Assembly: GCA_020634495.1 (NCBI GenBank) | Contig: JACKBR010000012.1 | Location: 1 to 64,000 of the forward strand | DNA from: Ardenticatenaceae bacterium | Lineage (GTDB): Bacteria > Chloroflexota > Anaerolineae > Promineifilales > Promineifilaceae | Length of the DNA: 64,000 nt | Direction of reading: 5' to 3' | Shown: positions 34,763-42,860 of the stretch, in pieces | Numbering within the stretch: the first letter of the stretch is position 1 | Layout: each line of letters begins with the position of its first letter | Program-made: the position numbers and the translations under genes | Notes under the pieces: model-generated | The model's database searches: none | What the model was told of the DNA's origin: nothing | The model's input: only the letters and a program-made list of their open reading frames with translations

Positions 34763-35356
34763 ACCCTTCCCCTCTTCATACGCTTCCTTAAACGCAGCGG
34801 CGGCGCGGGCCAGTAAAGTGCCAACCGAGCTGGGAGCGACGCCAATGGCTTCGGCGCATTCCGCATAGCTAAAGTCCATCTGCCGCATCAGCAGAAGCTG
34901 GGTATCGCGTTCTGGCAGCTGGGCCAGGGTTTGGCGCACGGCCGTTTCCCTTTCCTTTTGCTCCACCTCTTTCTCGGCACCGGGGATGCCTGCGGGGTCT
35001 GGCACCAGCAGCGTGTTGCGCTGCCAGCGCCGTTGGCGGCCACGAATGGCGTTGTAGCCCATGTTGGTAGCGGTGCGGTACAGCCACGCCCCAATATTGT
35101 GTTCTCTGCGTTTGAGAAAGCGGCGGCTAAAGGCGTGGTCATGCAGTTTGAGGAACACTTCCTGGGTGACATCTTCCGCTTCATCCCGATTGCCCAACAG
35201 ACGGAAAAGCAGCCCATAGACGCGATCATAATGCTGGTGGAAGAGGGCCTCAAAAGAAGCTACATCTCCCTGCCCAATCTGCTCTAGCAGTAGATTGTCG
35301 CTAAGGCTGGTCACATCTGTTCCTTTTGCCATATGGTTTTGCGTCTTTCTGCTCAC
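34754..35356 (-). CDS. ECF-type RNA polymerase sigma factor
   Basis: 200 residues. Sigma-70 region 2 'FEALFHQHYDRVYGLLFRLL' followed by 'DEAEDVTQEVFLKLH', then 'LYRTATNMGYNAIR'. Region 4 is 'LPERDTQLLLMRQMDFSYAE' followed by 'AIGVAPSSVGTLLARAAAAF' (in part). Group IV sigma factors direct polymerase to stress or envelope promoters. The start is either GTG at 35356 or ATG at 35332 (MAKGTDV); the latter is eight codons shorter. The next genes downstream, on the same strand, are the anti-sigma factor, the zinc-ribbon protein and the ABC exporter, which makes these plausible targets. Confidence 0.92.
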   Translation of the reverse strand: MSRKTQNHMAKGTDVTSLSDNLLLEQIGQGDVASFEALFHQHYDRVYGLLFRLLGNRDEAEDVTQEVFLKLHDHAFSRRFLKRREHNIGAWLYRTATNMGYNAIRGRQRRWQRNTLLVPDPAGIPGAEKEVEQKERETAVRQTLAQLPERDTQLLLMRQMDFSYAECAEAIGVAPSSVGTLLARAAAAFKEAYEEGKGEQ

Positions 35357-35392
35357 ATTAACACCGGGAAACGGCCGTTTGTGACACTGTTT

Positions 35393-35491
35393 TCAGTAAA
35401 CGGTATTCAGAAATCAGTAGGTCAGTAATCAGTGAATCAGTTTACTGACCTACTGAACACTGATCTACTGAACACTGGCCACTGGCCACTG
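35393..35491. repeat. CAGTATTCAGT-type repeat overlapping a gene end
   Basis: Alternating CAGTA and TACTG units ('GGTCAGTAATCAGTGAATCA', 'GTTTACTGACCTACTGAACA'), ending in CACTGGCCACTGGCCACTGG. It runs past the stop of the methyltransferase gene and encodes its last 15 residues (VASGQCSVDQCSVGQ). Confidence 0.7.
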
Positions 35492-36164
35492 GCTTCTTGC
35501 CAAACACCTGATCGTAATCCAACTGCCAGGGATTGGTGTGGACTTCTTCCAGACCGAGCTGGGCGAGGGTGGCTTCAAACTGGGCCACATTGCGGTAGCG
35601 GCCTACAAATAGTTTGGCTTCACTCCCCTTGCGCCGGGTGACCAGCAATGTGCCGCCCGGTTTGAGCACGCGGATCATTTCTTGCAGTGCGGCCGTATCC
35701 GAAGGGAAAAACTCCAATGCTTCCAGGCAGGTGACCAGATCAAATTGATTGTTGGCAAAGGGGAGTTGGTCGGCGACCTGCTGGACTAAACTGGCGCGAT
35801 GGCCAAACGGCCGTACCTTCTCAAACGCAATCCGCAGCATCCTCGCCGACGCATCAAGCCCGACGATACGGCCGTTGAACGTGGGCGCATCGAGCAAAAA
35901 GCTGGGCAGTCGCCCGGTGCCCGTGGCCACATCCAGCACCAGCGGATTAGGCACCTGGCGCAGGCGAACAAGGAGCGGCCGTATCACAAAAAATTGTTCG
36001 GCATCTGCATCAAACTCTTTGATGCGATCATATTTGTGCGCCGTAATGTCGTACAGCCACACCACCACTCGCCGCCCCAAATAGACGCCCTCTGTGGTGA
36101 CCAGTAACCAGTAGAGGATGAGGGCGAGAACGGCCGTTGTGAGGATGATCGCAATCCAGTGCAT
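35442..36164 (-). CDS. Membrane-anchored class I SAM methyltransferase
   Basis: 240 residues. An N-terminal transmembrane helix (about 3-22) is followed by a Rossmann methyltransferase domain: motif I 'VLDVATGTGRLPSFL' (about 76-90), 'GRIVGLDASARML' with the acidic residue at the end of strand 2, 'FDLVTCLEALEFFP' (motif IV) and 'VLKPGGTLLVTRRKG'. It belongs to the UbiE/Methyltransf_11 group and would methylate a small molecule or lipid at the membrane; the substrate is unknown. The C-terminal tail is encoded by a palindromic repeat and is probably not conserved. Confidence 0.82.
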   Translation of the reverse strand: MHWIAIILTTAVLALILYWLLVTTEGVYLGRRVVVWLYDITAHKYDRIKEFDADAEQFFVIRPLLVRLRQVPNPLVLDVATGTGRLPSFLLDAPTFNGRIVGLDASARMLRIAFEKVRPFGHRASLVQQVADQLPFANNQFDLVTCLEALEFFPSDTAALQEMIRVLKPGGTLLVTRRKGSEAKLFVGRYRNVAQFEATLAQLGLEEVHTNPWQLDYDQVFGKKPVASGQCSVDQCSVGQ

Positions 36165-36209
36165 TTCAGTAATCAGTATTCAGTAAGTCAGTATTCAGTA
36201 TTCAGTATT
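36165..36209. repeat. CAGTATTCAGT-type repeat
   Basis: TTCAGTAATCAGTATTCAGT with AAGTCAGTATTCAGTATTC. It separates the methyltransferase from the four-helix-bundle gene and encodes the latter's last residues. Confidence 0.65.
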
Positions 36210-36644
36210 TGGCTTGTTGGGCGTGATGAAGTACTCAGGGACAGATTCGCGGAGAGTGTTTGAGCGGCAAAATGTGTCGGTTTTATTCATCATGCCGCCG
36301 ATAAGACGGCCGATTTCTTCGCAATCTGCTAGCAGCCATGAGGCTTTTTCTTTTGTGAGGTATTGGCAATCAACGGCCGTTTCCAACCAATGCTGTGTTT
36401 CTTGTTGTTCGCCATCAGCATCGGTTAATTTGCTCAGGAAATGTTTTTCATACCGTCGTTTTGCCCACGCCTCTGCCACCTGTGCCCCGATTGAACGTGA
36501 GGAGCGTCTAATTTGGTCCGTCAGAGAATATATTTCTTCTTTTGGGAACTGTTTGCTGATCTCAAAAATTGCTTGTGATAACTGTCTCGACTTTTGATAA
36601 ACCAACAAATCCCGAAAACTATTCACATACGGCAATCTACCCAT
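36195..36644 (-). CDS. Four-helix-bundle protein (23S rRNA intervening-sequence type)
   Basis: 149 residues. 'FRDLLVYQKSRQLSQAIFEI', 'YSLTDQIRRSSRSIGAQVAE' and 'FLSKLTDADGEQQETQHWLE' fit the TIGR02436 four-helix-bundle family. It was first seen within 23S rRNA insertions of Leptospira and is now common as free-standing, often multicopy genes in Chloroflexota and Bacteroidota. The function is unknown. No rRNA is adjacent. It is bordered by CAGT repeats on both sides, so the gene and the repeats may move or amplify together. Confidence 0.85.
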   Translation of the reverse strand: MGRLPYVNSFRDLLVYQKSRQLSQAIFEISKQFPKEEIYSLTDQIRRSSRSIGAQVAEAWAKRRYEKHFLSKLTDADGEQQETQHWLETAVDCQYLTKEKASWLLADCEEIGRLIGGMMNKTDTFCRSNTLRESVPEYFITPNKPNTEY

Positions 36645-36667
36645 TTCAAACCCTCCTCAAACTTCCC

Positions 36668-36708
36668 GACTGAAAACTGAAAACTGAATACTGACCTACT
36701 GATCACTC
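36668..36708. repeat. CAGT/ACTG repeat
   Basis: 'GACTGAAAACTGAAAACTGA' followed by ATACTGACCTACTGATCACT. It reaches the stop of the epimerase gene at 36703. Confidence 0.6.
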
Positions 36709-37707
36709 CAAATACCCTTCCTCGCGCAGCCAATTCTCCGTAATCTGCATGCCTTCTTCAATTGAGACGCGAGAGACAAAGCCAAGCTGTTCTTGGGCTT
36801 TGGTGGCCGGAAATTCAGCTTTGAGGGCGTACATGCGCAGGCGGGGGCGGTTGAGGGGGATGCCGAGTTTGAACAGTTGGTTAAGCACAATCAGGACGTG
36901 GGCTGCCCAAAAGGGAATGCGGCGCGGTTTTTTGCCGCACATCTCGCCGTAAAAGCCAAACCATTCGTTAAACGTCACCACTGGGTCGCACATGTTGTAG
37001 GCCTGGCTTGCTGCTTCGGGGCGTACGGCCGTTAACAGCATCCCATCCACCAAATTGTCAATAAACACCGGGTAGGCGTGCCCTTTGCCATCGCCAAAAA
37101 TGACCGGGATGCCCTTGCAGACAAACTTAATCATGTTGATGGTCCAGCTTTGCGCGCGGGGGCCATACACCAGGCCGGGTCGAACAACCGTTACCTCAAT
37201 GCCCAGCTCCTTACCCAGCTCAAAGGCCCGAATTTCACCCAGCGCTTTGGTACGGCCGTAAATCACCTCTTGCTCCGTGTCCAAAGGCTGATCCTCATCC
37301 ACGTGCAGCGCCTTGGGCGGATGGCCATAGGCGGCAATCGAACTGACCTGCACAAACCGCTTCACGCCCGCCTCGGCTGCCAGCCGGACAGCCAGGGCCG
37401 TAGCCGCCACGTTAAGCGCATACGCTCGCTGCTCGCCGCCGTGCCGCCCCAGCCAGGCCGCCACGTGGAACACAACCTCCTGGCCCTGCATCGCCTGGCG
37501 CATGGCTTCTTCGTCCAGCAAATCTGCTTTTTGCAGCGAGACGCCCGCTTCGGCCAGAAAAGGCACCGCGTCCAATTTGCGCCCCGTGCCGGTGACAATG
37601 GCCCCTTCTTCCCGTGCCAGCCGCTCGGCCAGTCGTCCGCCGATAAAGCCGGTGGCCCCGGTTACCAAAACTTTTTTATCTTTGAGTGCATGATTGATGA
37701 TTGACAT
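36703..37707 (-). CDS. NAD-dependent epimerase/dehydratase (extended SDR)
   Basis: 334 residues from the ATG at 37707 (MSIINHALKDKKVLVTGATG), chosen because it directly precedes the Rossmann motif. The NAD site is 'VTGATGFIGGRLAERL', the active site 'VSSIAAYG' with Y-x-x-x-K in 'IYGRTKALGE', and 'VVRPGLVYGPR' follows. These are features of extended short-chain dehydrogenases that act on nucleotide sugars or, in the 3-beta-HSD branch, on sterol-like or isoprenoid substrates. The late 'FPATKAQEQLGFVSRVSIEEG' is the usual C-terminal pattern. The exact substrate is unknown. Confidence 0.88.
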   Translation of the reverse strand: MSIINHALKDKKVLVTGATGFIGGRLAERLAREEGAIVTGTGRKLDAVPFLAEAGVSLQKADLLDEEAMRQAMQGQEVVFHVAAWLGRHGGEQRAYALNVAATALAVRLAAEAGVKRFVQVSSIAAYGHPPKALHVDEDQPLDTEQEVIYGRTKALGEIRAFELGKELGIEVTVVRPGLVYGPRAQSWTINMIKFVCKGIPVIFGDGKGHAYPVFIDNLVDGMLLTAVRPEAASQAYNMCDPVVTFNEWFGFYGEMCGKKPRRIPFWAAHVLIVLNQLFKLGIPLNRPRLRMYALKAEFPATKAQEQLGFVSRVSIEEGMQITENWLREEGYLE

Positions 37708-37792
37708 GGGCAGATTGTAGTGGAAAACGGAACGGCCGTCACAATCCCAGATCCAATTACCCAATTAGGCAAATACACAATAAAATCTCCCC

Positions 37793-38797
37793 ATGAAGCA
37801 GCCACAAAAATTCACAACAGGCGCAGGACGCCACATTTATTCCTTCCCGGTTCAATCATTTCCCAGCCTGGTGAACAACATTTACCTCATTAGCGACGGC
37901 GATTCGCTGATTTTGGTCGATTCTGGCTCTGGCTTTGCCCAGGCCAATGACCAACTGCTGGCGGGGGTAACGGCCGTATCCCAACAATTCAACGAAGCCA
38001 TTAGCCTGGAAGCAGTCACCCACATCCTCATTACCCACGGCCACATCGACCATTTTGGCGGGCTGCCCTTCGTGCGCCAGTTCACTAACGCCCCGATTGG
38101 CATCCACGTGCTGGACCGAAGAGTTTTGTCTAACCACGAAGAGCGGGCCATCTTTTCCTCCAGCCGTTTGGATTCCTTTCTGGAAGGCGCAGGCGTTTCC
38201 GAGGAGCGGCGGCAGCAGTTGATGCAGGTTTATCTGTTTGGCAAGCAGTATTACAAATCGACGCCGGTGCAGTTTCTATTAGAAGAAGGCACGCCGACGG
38301 TGGGCGGCATTGAGGTGTTTCACGTGCCGGGACATTGTCCGGGGCAGGTTTGCTTGCTGGTGGATGACGTGATGCTGACGGCCGATCACGTCCTCAGCCG
38401 CATCACGCCGCATCAGGCACCAGAAAGCATCACCAACAACATGGGGCTGGGGCATTATTTGGACTCGCTCACCAAAATCAGCAAAGTGCCGGGCGTGCGG
38501 CTGGCGCTGGGTGGGCATGAGGAGCCGATGACGGATGTGTACGGCCGTATCCAAGCCATCAAAACATCTCACGACGACCGCCTCAACAAAATTTTAGAAA
38601 TCTGCACCGAGCCAAAATCATTGGCCGACATCAGCCGCGATTTATTCGGCAGCGTGCAGAGCTATCACGTGCTGCTGGCGCTGGAAGAAGCGGGCGCGCA
38701 CGTGGAGTACCTCTACCAGCGCGGCGAACTGATCGCCGCCAACCTGGACGAAATCCAAAAAACGCACCATCCCGTTGTGCAGTACCAAAAAGCGTAA
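37793..38797 (+). CDS. Metallo-beta-lactamase fold hydrolase
   Basis: 334 residues. The metal-binding motif HGHIDHFGG (HxHxDH) lies at about residue 82-90, with a second His in 'VFHVPGHCPGQVCLLVDD' and the Asp in 'TADHVLSR'. A C-terminal winged-helix-like segment ('ILEICTEPKSLADISRDLFG', 'LALEEAGAHVEYLYQRGEL') resembles LACTB2-type MBL proteins. The class covers thioesterases, glyoxalase II and nucleases; nothing specific fixes the substrate. The start has no evident ribosome binding site. It is divergent from the epimerase. Confidence 0.88.
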   Translation: MKQPQKFTTGAGRHIYSFPVQSFPSLVNNIYLISDGDSLILVDSGSGFAQANDQLLAGVTAVSQQFNEAISLEAVTHILITHGHIDHFGGLPFVRQFTNAPIGIHVLDRRVLSNHEERAIFSSSRLDSFLEGAGVSEERRQQLMQVYLFGKQYYKSTPVQFLLEEGTPTVGGIEVFHVPGHCPGQVCLLVDDVMLTADHVLSRITPHQAPESITNNMGLGHYLDSLTKISKVPGVRLALGGHEEPMTDVYGRIQAIKTSHDDRLNKILEICTEPKSLADISRDLFGSVQSYHVLLALEEAGAHVEYLYQRGELIAANLDEIQKTHHPVVQYQKA

Positions 38798-38819
38798 CCC
38801 GACGCTTGCTGTTCTTCAA

Positions 38820-38892
38820 TTTGTCATTCCCGCGAATGCGGGAATCCACTCCGGTCAACAAGATGGATGCCCGCCTGCGCGGGCATGACAAA
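38820..38892. repeat. GTCATTCCCGCG-type double-hairpin repeat, second copy
   Basis: TTTGTCATTCCCGCGAATGC with GGGAATCCACTCC, then AGATGGATGCCCGCCTGCGC with GGGCATGACAAA. Same arrangement as 29524-29596. Confidence 0.75.
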
Positions 38893-38948
38893 TGCCGATA
38901 AATCTTTTGCATTTGCACAATCTTTGACTTCTCTGAATTTAGCAAACT

Positions 38949-40055
38949 ATGGAAAACCCTCAACCGATTCAAGACGCCTTGCTCCGCTGGTGGGATGCCG
39001 ACCATGGCGATCTGCCCTGGCGGCGCAGCCAGGACCCGTACGCCATCTGGGTGTCGGAAATTATGTTGCAGCAGACGCAAATCGCTACCGTGATTCCCTA
39101 CTTTGAGCGGTGGCTGGCACGCTTCCCCACGGTGCAGGCGCTGGCTGCTGCGCCGCTGGACGATGTGCTAAAGTTGTGGGAAGGGTTGGGCTACTACAGC
39201 CGCGCCCGCAATCTGCACGCGGCGGCCCAGGCGGTTGTGCGGGATTGGAACGGCCGTCTCCCCCAAACCGCCGCCGACCTGATGAAGCTCAAAGGCATCG
39301 GCCGCTACACTGCCGGAGCCATCGCTTCAATCGCCTTCAACGAGCCAGCCCCCGTGCTAGATGGCAACGTCATCCGCGTCCTCAGCCGCCTGACGGATTT
39401 GCCCGATGACGTGACCCAAACCGCCACCAAAAACAATCTGTGGCAGATGGCGGAGCAGCTTGTGCCAAACGGCCGTCCCGGCGACTTCAACCAGGCAATC
39501 ATGGAGCTGGGGCAGCAAGTTTGCCTGCCCGCCAAACCGATGTGCCTGCTTTGCCCGCTGTCGGCCCACTGCCTGGCGCGGCAGCGCGGCACCCAGCTAG
39601 AGCGCCCCGTGCGTCCGCCGCGCCAGCGCACGCCGCACTACGACGTGGTTGCCGGGATTATCTGGGCCAAAGATGCCGTGATTGGTGACCCCCAGAGTAA
39701 ATTTTTGATTGCGCAACGGCCGTTCGACGGCTTGCTCGGTGGCTTGTGGGAATTTCCCGGCGGCAAACAGGAAGACGGCGAAACCTTGCCCCAGGCGCTG
39801 GTGCGCGAAATTGAGGAAGAGCTGGCGATGCAGATTGAAGTTGGTGAGTTTGTCACCCAAATTAAGCACGCTTACACCCACTTTCGCATCACCCTGCACG
39901 CCTTCCACGCCCGGCACCTCTCCGGCAGCCCGCAGCACCTGGGCGTGGCCGCGCACGCCTGGGTCACCCTGGCCGACCTGGACAGCTACGCCTTTGCCGT
40001 CACCGACCGGAAAATTATTTCCGCATTACGGTTATCCGTAATTGGTAATCAGTGA
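38949..40055 (+). CDS. mutY: A/G-specific adenine glycosylase with Nudix-like C-terminal domain
   Basis: 368 residues. The glycosylase removes adenine mispaired with 8-oxoguanine. Visible are 'LPWRRSQDPYAIWVSEIMLQQT' in part, with the catalytic Glu in VSEIMLQQT, the helix-hairpin-helix 'LKGIGRYTAGAIASIAF' and the catalytic Asp in 'VLDGNVIRVLSR'. The [4Fe-4S] ligands are C-x6-C-x2-C-x5-C ('CLPAKPMCLLCPLSAHC'). The C-terminal domain has 'GGKQEDGETLPQALVREIEE', close to a full Nudix box. The last residues (SVIGNQ) lie in a CAGT repeat. Confidence 0.95.
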   Translation: MENPQPIQDALLRWWDADHGDLPWRRSQDPYAIWVSEIMLQQTQIATVIPYFERWLARFPTVQALAAAPLDDVLKLWEGLGYYSRARNLHAAAQAVVRDWNGRLPQTAADLMKLKGIGRYTAGAIASIAFNEPAPVLDGNVIRVLSRLTDLPDDVTQTATKNNLWQMAEQLVPNGRPGDFNQAIMELGQQVCLPAKPMCLLCPLSAHCLARQRGTQLERPVRPPRQRTPHYDVVAGIIWAKDAVIGDPQSKFLIAQRPFDGLLGGLWEFPGGKQEDGETLPQALVREIEEELAMQIEVGEFVTQIKHAYTHFRITLHAFHARHLSGSPQHLGVAAHAWVTLADLDSYAFAVTDRKIISALRLSVIGNQ

Positions 40056-40118
40056 GCAGTATTCAGTATCCAGTAGCCCAGTTACTGATTACTGACTCAC
40101 CGATTACTGAATACCGAT
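40046..40118. repeat. CAGTATTCAGT-type palindromic repeat
   Basis: 'GTAATCAGTGAGCAGTATTC' and AGTATCCAGTAGCC on the left, 'AGTTACTGATTACTGACTCA' and CCGATTACTGAATACC on the right. It includes the mutY stop codon. Confidence 0.7.
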
Positions 40119-40138
40119 CACGTTTCACGCCACTTTCA

Positions 40139-40166
40139 TTGTCAATTCCCTACCCCGGTGTATCAT
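40139..40166 (+). promoter_or_regulatory. Promoter placing transcription start at the TPR gene ATG
   Basis: TTGTCA at 40139-40144, a 16-bp spacer, TATCAT at 40161-40166. The ATG at 40173 is 7 bases downstream, so the transcript would be leaderless or nearly so. Confidence 0.5.
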
Positions 40167-40172
40167 ATTGCC

Positions 40173-41486
40173 ATGTCAGATACCATTTCCTCCGGCCAAT
40201 TTAGTCTGGCAGGTGTTTCGGCCGCAGCCGCCACCGCCTTCCGTGAAGGTCGCCTGGCTTCTAGCGATCAAGAATTCAACAACGCCATTCGCTACTTTAC
40301 TGAGGCGCTTGAATTTGACCGCACTCCCGCCCATTTCCGAGCCCGTGTTTTTGAATATCGCGGGCTTTGTTTTTGGTTGCTGGGTGAATTTAAGGCAGCG
40401 GAGAAAGATTACAATGAATCGTTGGCCACCAGCGACTCCATCGACCAGATGGCGCGGGCGCGGGTGCGTTTGGGCGAGTTGGCTGATTTTCGGGGGGAAT
40501 ATGAAGAGGCAGCCAAGTTGTACAACCAGGCATTGCAAGAAGGCATTGCGGTAGAAAACTTGTTGGTCATCGGCCGGGCGCGGCGCGGTTTGGGCATTTT
40601 GGATCGCCGCCAGGGGAATACAGAGCGTGCCCTGAGCCAGCTGACGCAGGCGCTGACCATCTTTCGGCAGGGGGGCGAAACGCGCGAGCAGGGGCGTGTG
40701 CTCACCAGCCTGGGGCGGACGCGCCAGGCACGCGGTGAATATCAGCAGGCCATCTCAGCCCATCGCGAAGCTTACCTGCTGCTGGAATCGGTAAATGATC
40801 GCTGGCGTGTGGCCCAGGCGGTAAATGATATCGGTGAATGCCATCAGGCGCTTTACGATATTGAAAAGGCGTATGAATATCATCAAAATGCTTTGCAGTT
40901 GGCAACTAAATCAGGCGCGGAGCTACTGATCCCGGAGATAAAGCGAAATCTGGGGGTCGATTTAGTTGAATCTGGCCAATACGAGCAAGGATTGGTTTAT
41001 CTGCAATCTGCTTTGCAGGGGACGCGCCTGTATGGCAATCGTGAACATGAGGCGCTAACGCTGTACCAGCTGGCTCGCGCTTATCTGCACAACGGGGCGG
41101 ATAGTTTGGCGGTGCAGGTGGTGTTGGCCTTGACGCATGTGGCTGAGTTGCTTAATGCGGATCGTTATCGGGCGTTGGCTGCTTTTGTCCATGGGGAGCT
41201 GCTGTTTCATCAGGGTAGAAAAACGGAAGCTTTGAATGAGCTGAACCTGGCGATGTTGGCGGCGCAAACGGCCGTTGACCGGGGCATCCTCTGGAAACTA
41301 CACGCGGCAATGAGCCACGCCACCGAAAATGAGCAAATTGCGGCCGTTCATCTGAACATTGCTGCTGAATTCATTCGGCAAACGGCCGAACCGCTGCAAG
41401 ATGAGCGTTTGCGGTCGTGCTTTTTGAATGCCCCACCGGTTTTAGCCGTGCTGCAAGCGGCTGACATCAATCCCAACCAGATTTAA
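40173..41486 (+). CDS. Tetratricopeptide-repeat protein
   Basis: 437 residues from the ATG at 40173 (MSDTISSGQF); a GTG five codons upstream is possible. From about residue 20 to 330 it consists of around eight TPR helix pairs ('AIRYFTEALEFDRTPAHFRA', 'YEEAAKLYNQALQEGIAVEN', 'AYEYHQNALQLATKSGAELL'), which form a superhelical protein-binding scaffold. No effector domain or signal peptide is visible. The gene is followed 11 bases later by the HELTH-motif protein and probably shares its transcript. Confidence 0.8.
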   Translation: MSDTISSGQFSLAGVSAAAATAFREGRLASSDQEFNNAIRYFTEALEFDRTPAHFRARVFEYRGLCFWLLGEFKAAEKDYNESLATSDSIDQMARARVRLGELADFRGEYEEAAKLYNQALQEGIAVENLLVIGRARRGLGILDRRQGNTERALSQLTQALTIFRQGGETREQGRVLTSLGRTRQARGEYQQAISAHREAYLLLESVNDRWRVAQAVNDIGECHQALYDIEKAYEYHQNALQLATKSGAELLIPEIKRNLGVDLVESGQYEQGLVYLQSALQGTRLYGNREHEALTLYQLARAYLHNGADSLAVQVVLALTHVAELLNADRYRALAAFVHGELLFHQGRKTEALNELNLAMLAAQTAVDRGILWKLHAAMSHATENEQIAAVHLNIAAEFIRQTAEPLQDERLRSCFLNAPPVLAVLQAADINPNQI

Positions 41487-41497
41487 TTATTCGTCAT

Positions 41498-42301
41498 ATG
41501 CAAGCAGTCTTGTTTTGGCTTCACGAGCGTCTTCATGATGCCTGGCTTTGGCCTTTGAATTTACTGCGAGATTTTCCTGCCCGAAGCGGCCGTTTGGCAC
41601 GGACGCTTTTTACAGGTGGCAAGGCGCTGCTCTTTGCCCCTCTGTCCATCTGGCACATTGTTCAGGCGCGGTCTCGCCGGGCAGCCGGGCAGCAGGCGAC
41701 ACGGCAGGTGGCCAGCTGGCTCCATCTTCTGCTGGTGCAGCTGTTTGATCTGGTTGGCGGGCCAGAAATTTGCCAGTTTGTTATGCACCTAGGAATGCAC
41801 ACAAGCCCGCTAACCCAGTTGGAGATTACGGCCGTTCAGTCCATTTTTGGCTCCGGAAATTTGCGCTACCAGGACGTGCGCATTGCTGAAGGCGGTATTT
41901 TGAACTTCATTTTTCGGCACAATGGCGGGCTGGCTTTTGCCACCTGGTATACGGTGCATTTGCCATACAAAAAGCAAGTGGTGGGGGGAACGGCCGTTTC
42001 CAGCCGCCAAAATCTCCCCCTCCTTGTTCATGAACTAACGCATGTTTTTCAGCACCATCACGTTGGCTCCCGCTATCTGGGCGAAGCAATCTATTACCTG
42101 GTTACGACAAAACGCGATTGCTACCAATACGGGGGCAAAAATGGGTTGGCTTCTTGCTGGCAGCAGGGAAAAACGTTTGCCCAATTTAATCGTGAACAAC
42201 AGGCCCAAATCGTTCAAGATTACTTCACCAAACAGCAGGCAAAACAGGATGTGTCTGCTTACGTGCCCTATTTGCAACAGCTTCAACAAAGAAGGCTGTA
42301 A
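41498..42301 (+). CDS. Putative zincin-like protein with HELTH motif
   Basis: 267 residues. 'LPLLVHELTHVFQHHHVGSR' contains HELTH (an HExxH zinc motif), in the style of DUF4157-like and other minimal zincin domains. A candidate third ligand is not certain; 'EAIYYLVTTKRDCYQYGG' follows. The N-terminal 85 residues include basic and hydrophobic segments ('GKALLFAPLSIWHIVQA') that could bind the membrane. The neighbouring TPR gene suggests a protein partner. The enzyme activity is inferred from the motif only. Confidence 0.6.
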   Translation: MQAVLFWLHERLHDAWLWPLNLLRDFPARSGRLARTLFTGGKALLFAPLSIWHIVQARSRRAAGQQATRQVASWLHLLLVQLFDLVGGPEICQFVMHLGMHTSPLTQLEITAVQSIFGSGNLRYQDVRIAEGGILNFIFRHNGGLAFATWYTVHLPYKKQVVGGTAVSSRQNLPLLVHELTHVFQHHHVGSRYLGEAIYYLVTTKRDCYQYGGKNGLASCWQQGKTFAQFNREQQAQIVQDYFTKQQAKQDVSAYVPYLQQLQQRRL

Positions 42302-42860
42302 CGCGACTGTTGCCACTTAGCAACCACTTCGCCCTTAATTGTCCCCTATTTGTCCCTTGTTTGACATCCTCAATTGTTCGCTTTATAATAATCTCCATTA
42401 GCTTTTCGGTAGATTGCAAATCTTGTGGGCAATATTTTGCTTATTTGTAATAAACCAAGCCCTTGAGAAGAAGAGACTTTCTTGTTTATCAAACTAGCTA
42501 TCCCAAAACAAACATCTTCGTCTGAACCAGCACAACTAGGCTTACCCAGGTAAGTTTGGGTGTGCTCTATTTGTTTATCTAACAAAGTTATTGGAGCTCA
42601 ATCTGATTCTTGTGAATGGATACGGCCGTAAATCGTCAAAAACGACCAACACCGACACTATCCAACATGACCAAGAACACAGAACTTAACAAACTTAGAG
42701 GAGGTGGTGCGATTGCGTTGAATGTAGCTTCGCTTACGAGCATATCCTTAAATATTTGTTCGTAGAAAGCTGGCCAATTTCAAAAAATGAAATCGAGAAC
42801 TTGGTCAGAAACTCTCTTGAAAACCCCTATTTTAAGACATGAGAGGAGGAAGATTTTTCC
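42302..42860 (+). other. Gene-free leader region before the peptide-binding lipoprotein
   Basis: 559 bases without a convincing gene. Notable items are one ACGGCCGT at 42622-42629 (the last before a 7.9-kb gap in that motif), a perfect AGGAGGT at 42699-42705 not tied to any long gene, and the AGGAGG at 42844-42849 that serves the lipoprotein gene. I could not place a promoter with confidence. Confidence 0.5.

Noticed and set aside
36195..36644. Four-helix-bundle protein as evidence of a 23S rRNA intervening sequence
   Set aside because: No rRNA sequence flanks the gene; free-standing members of this family are common.
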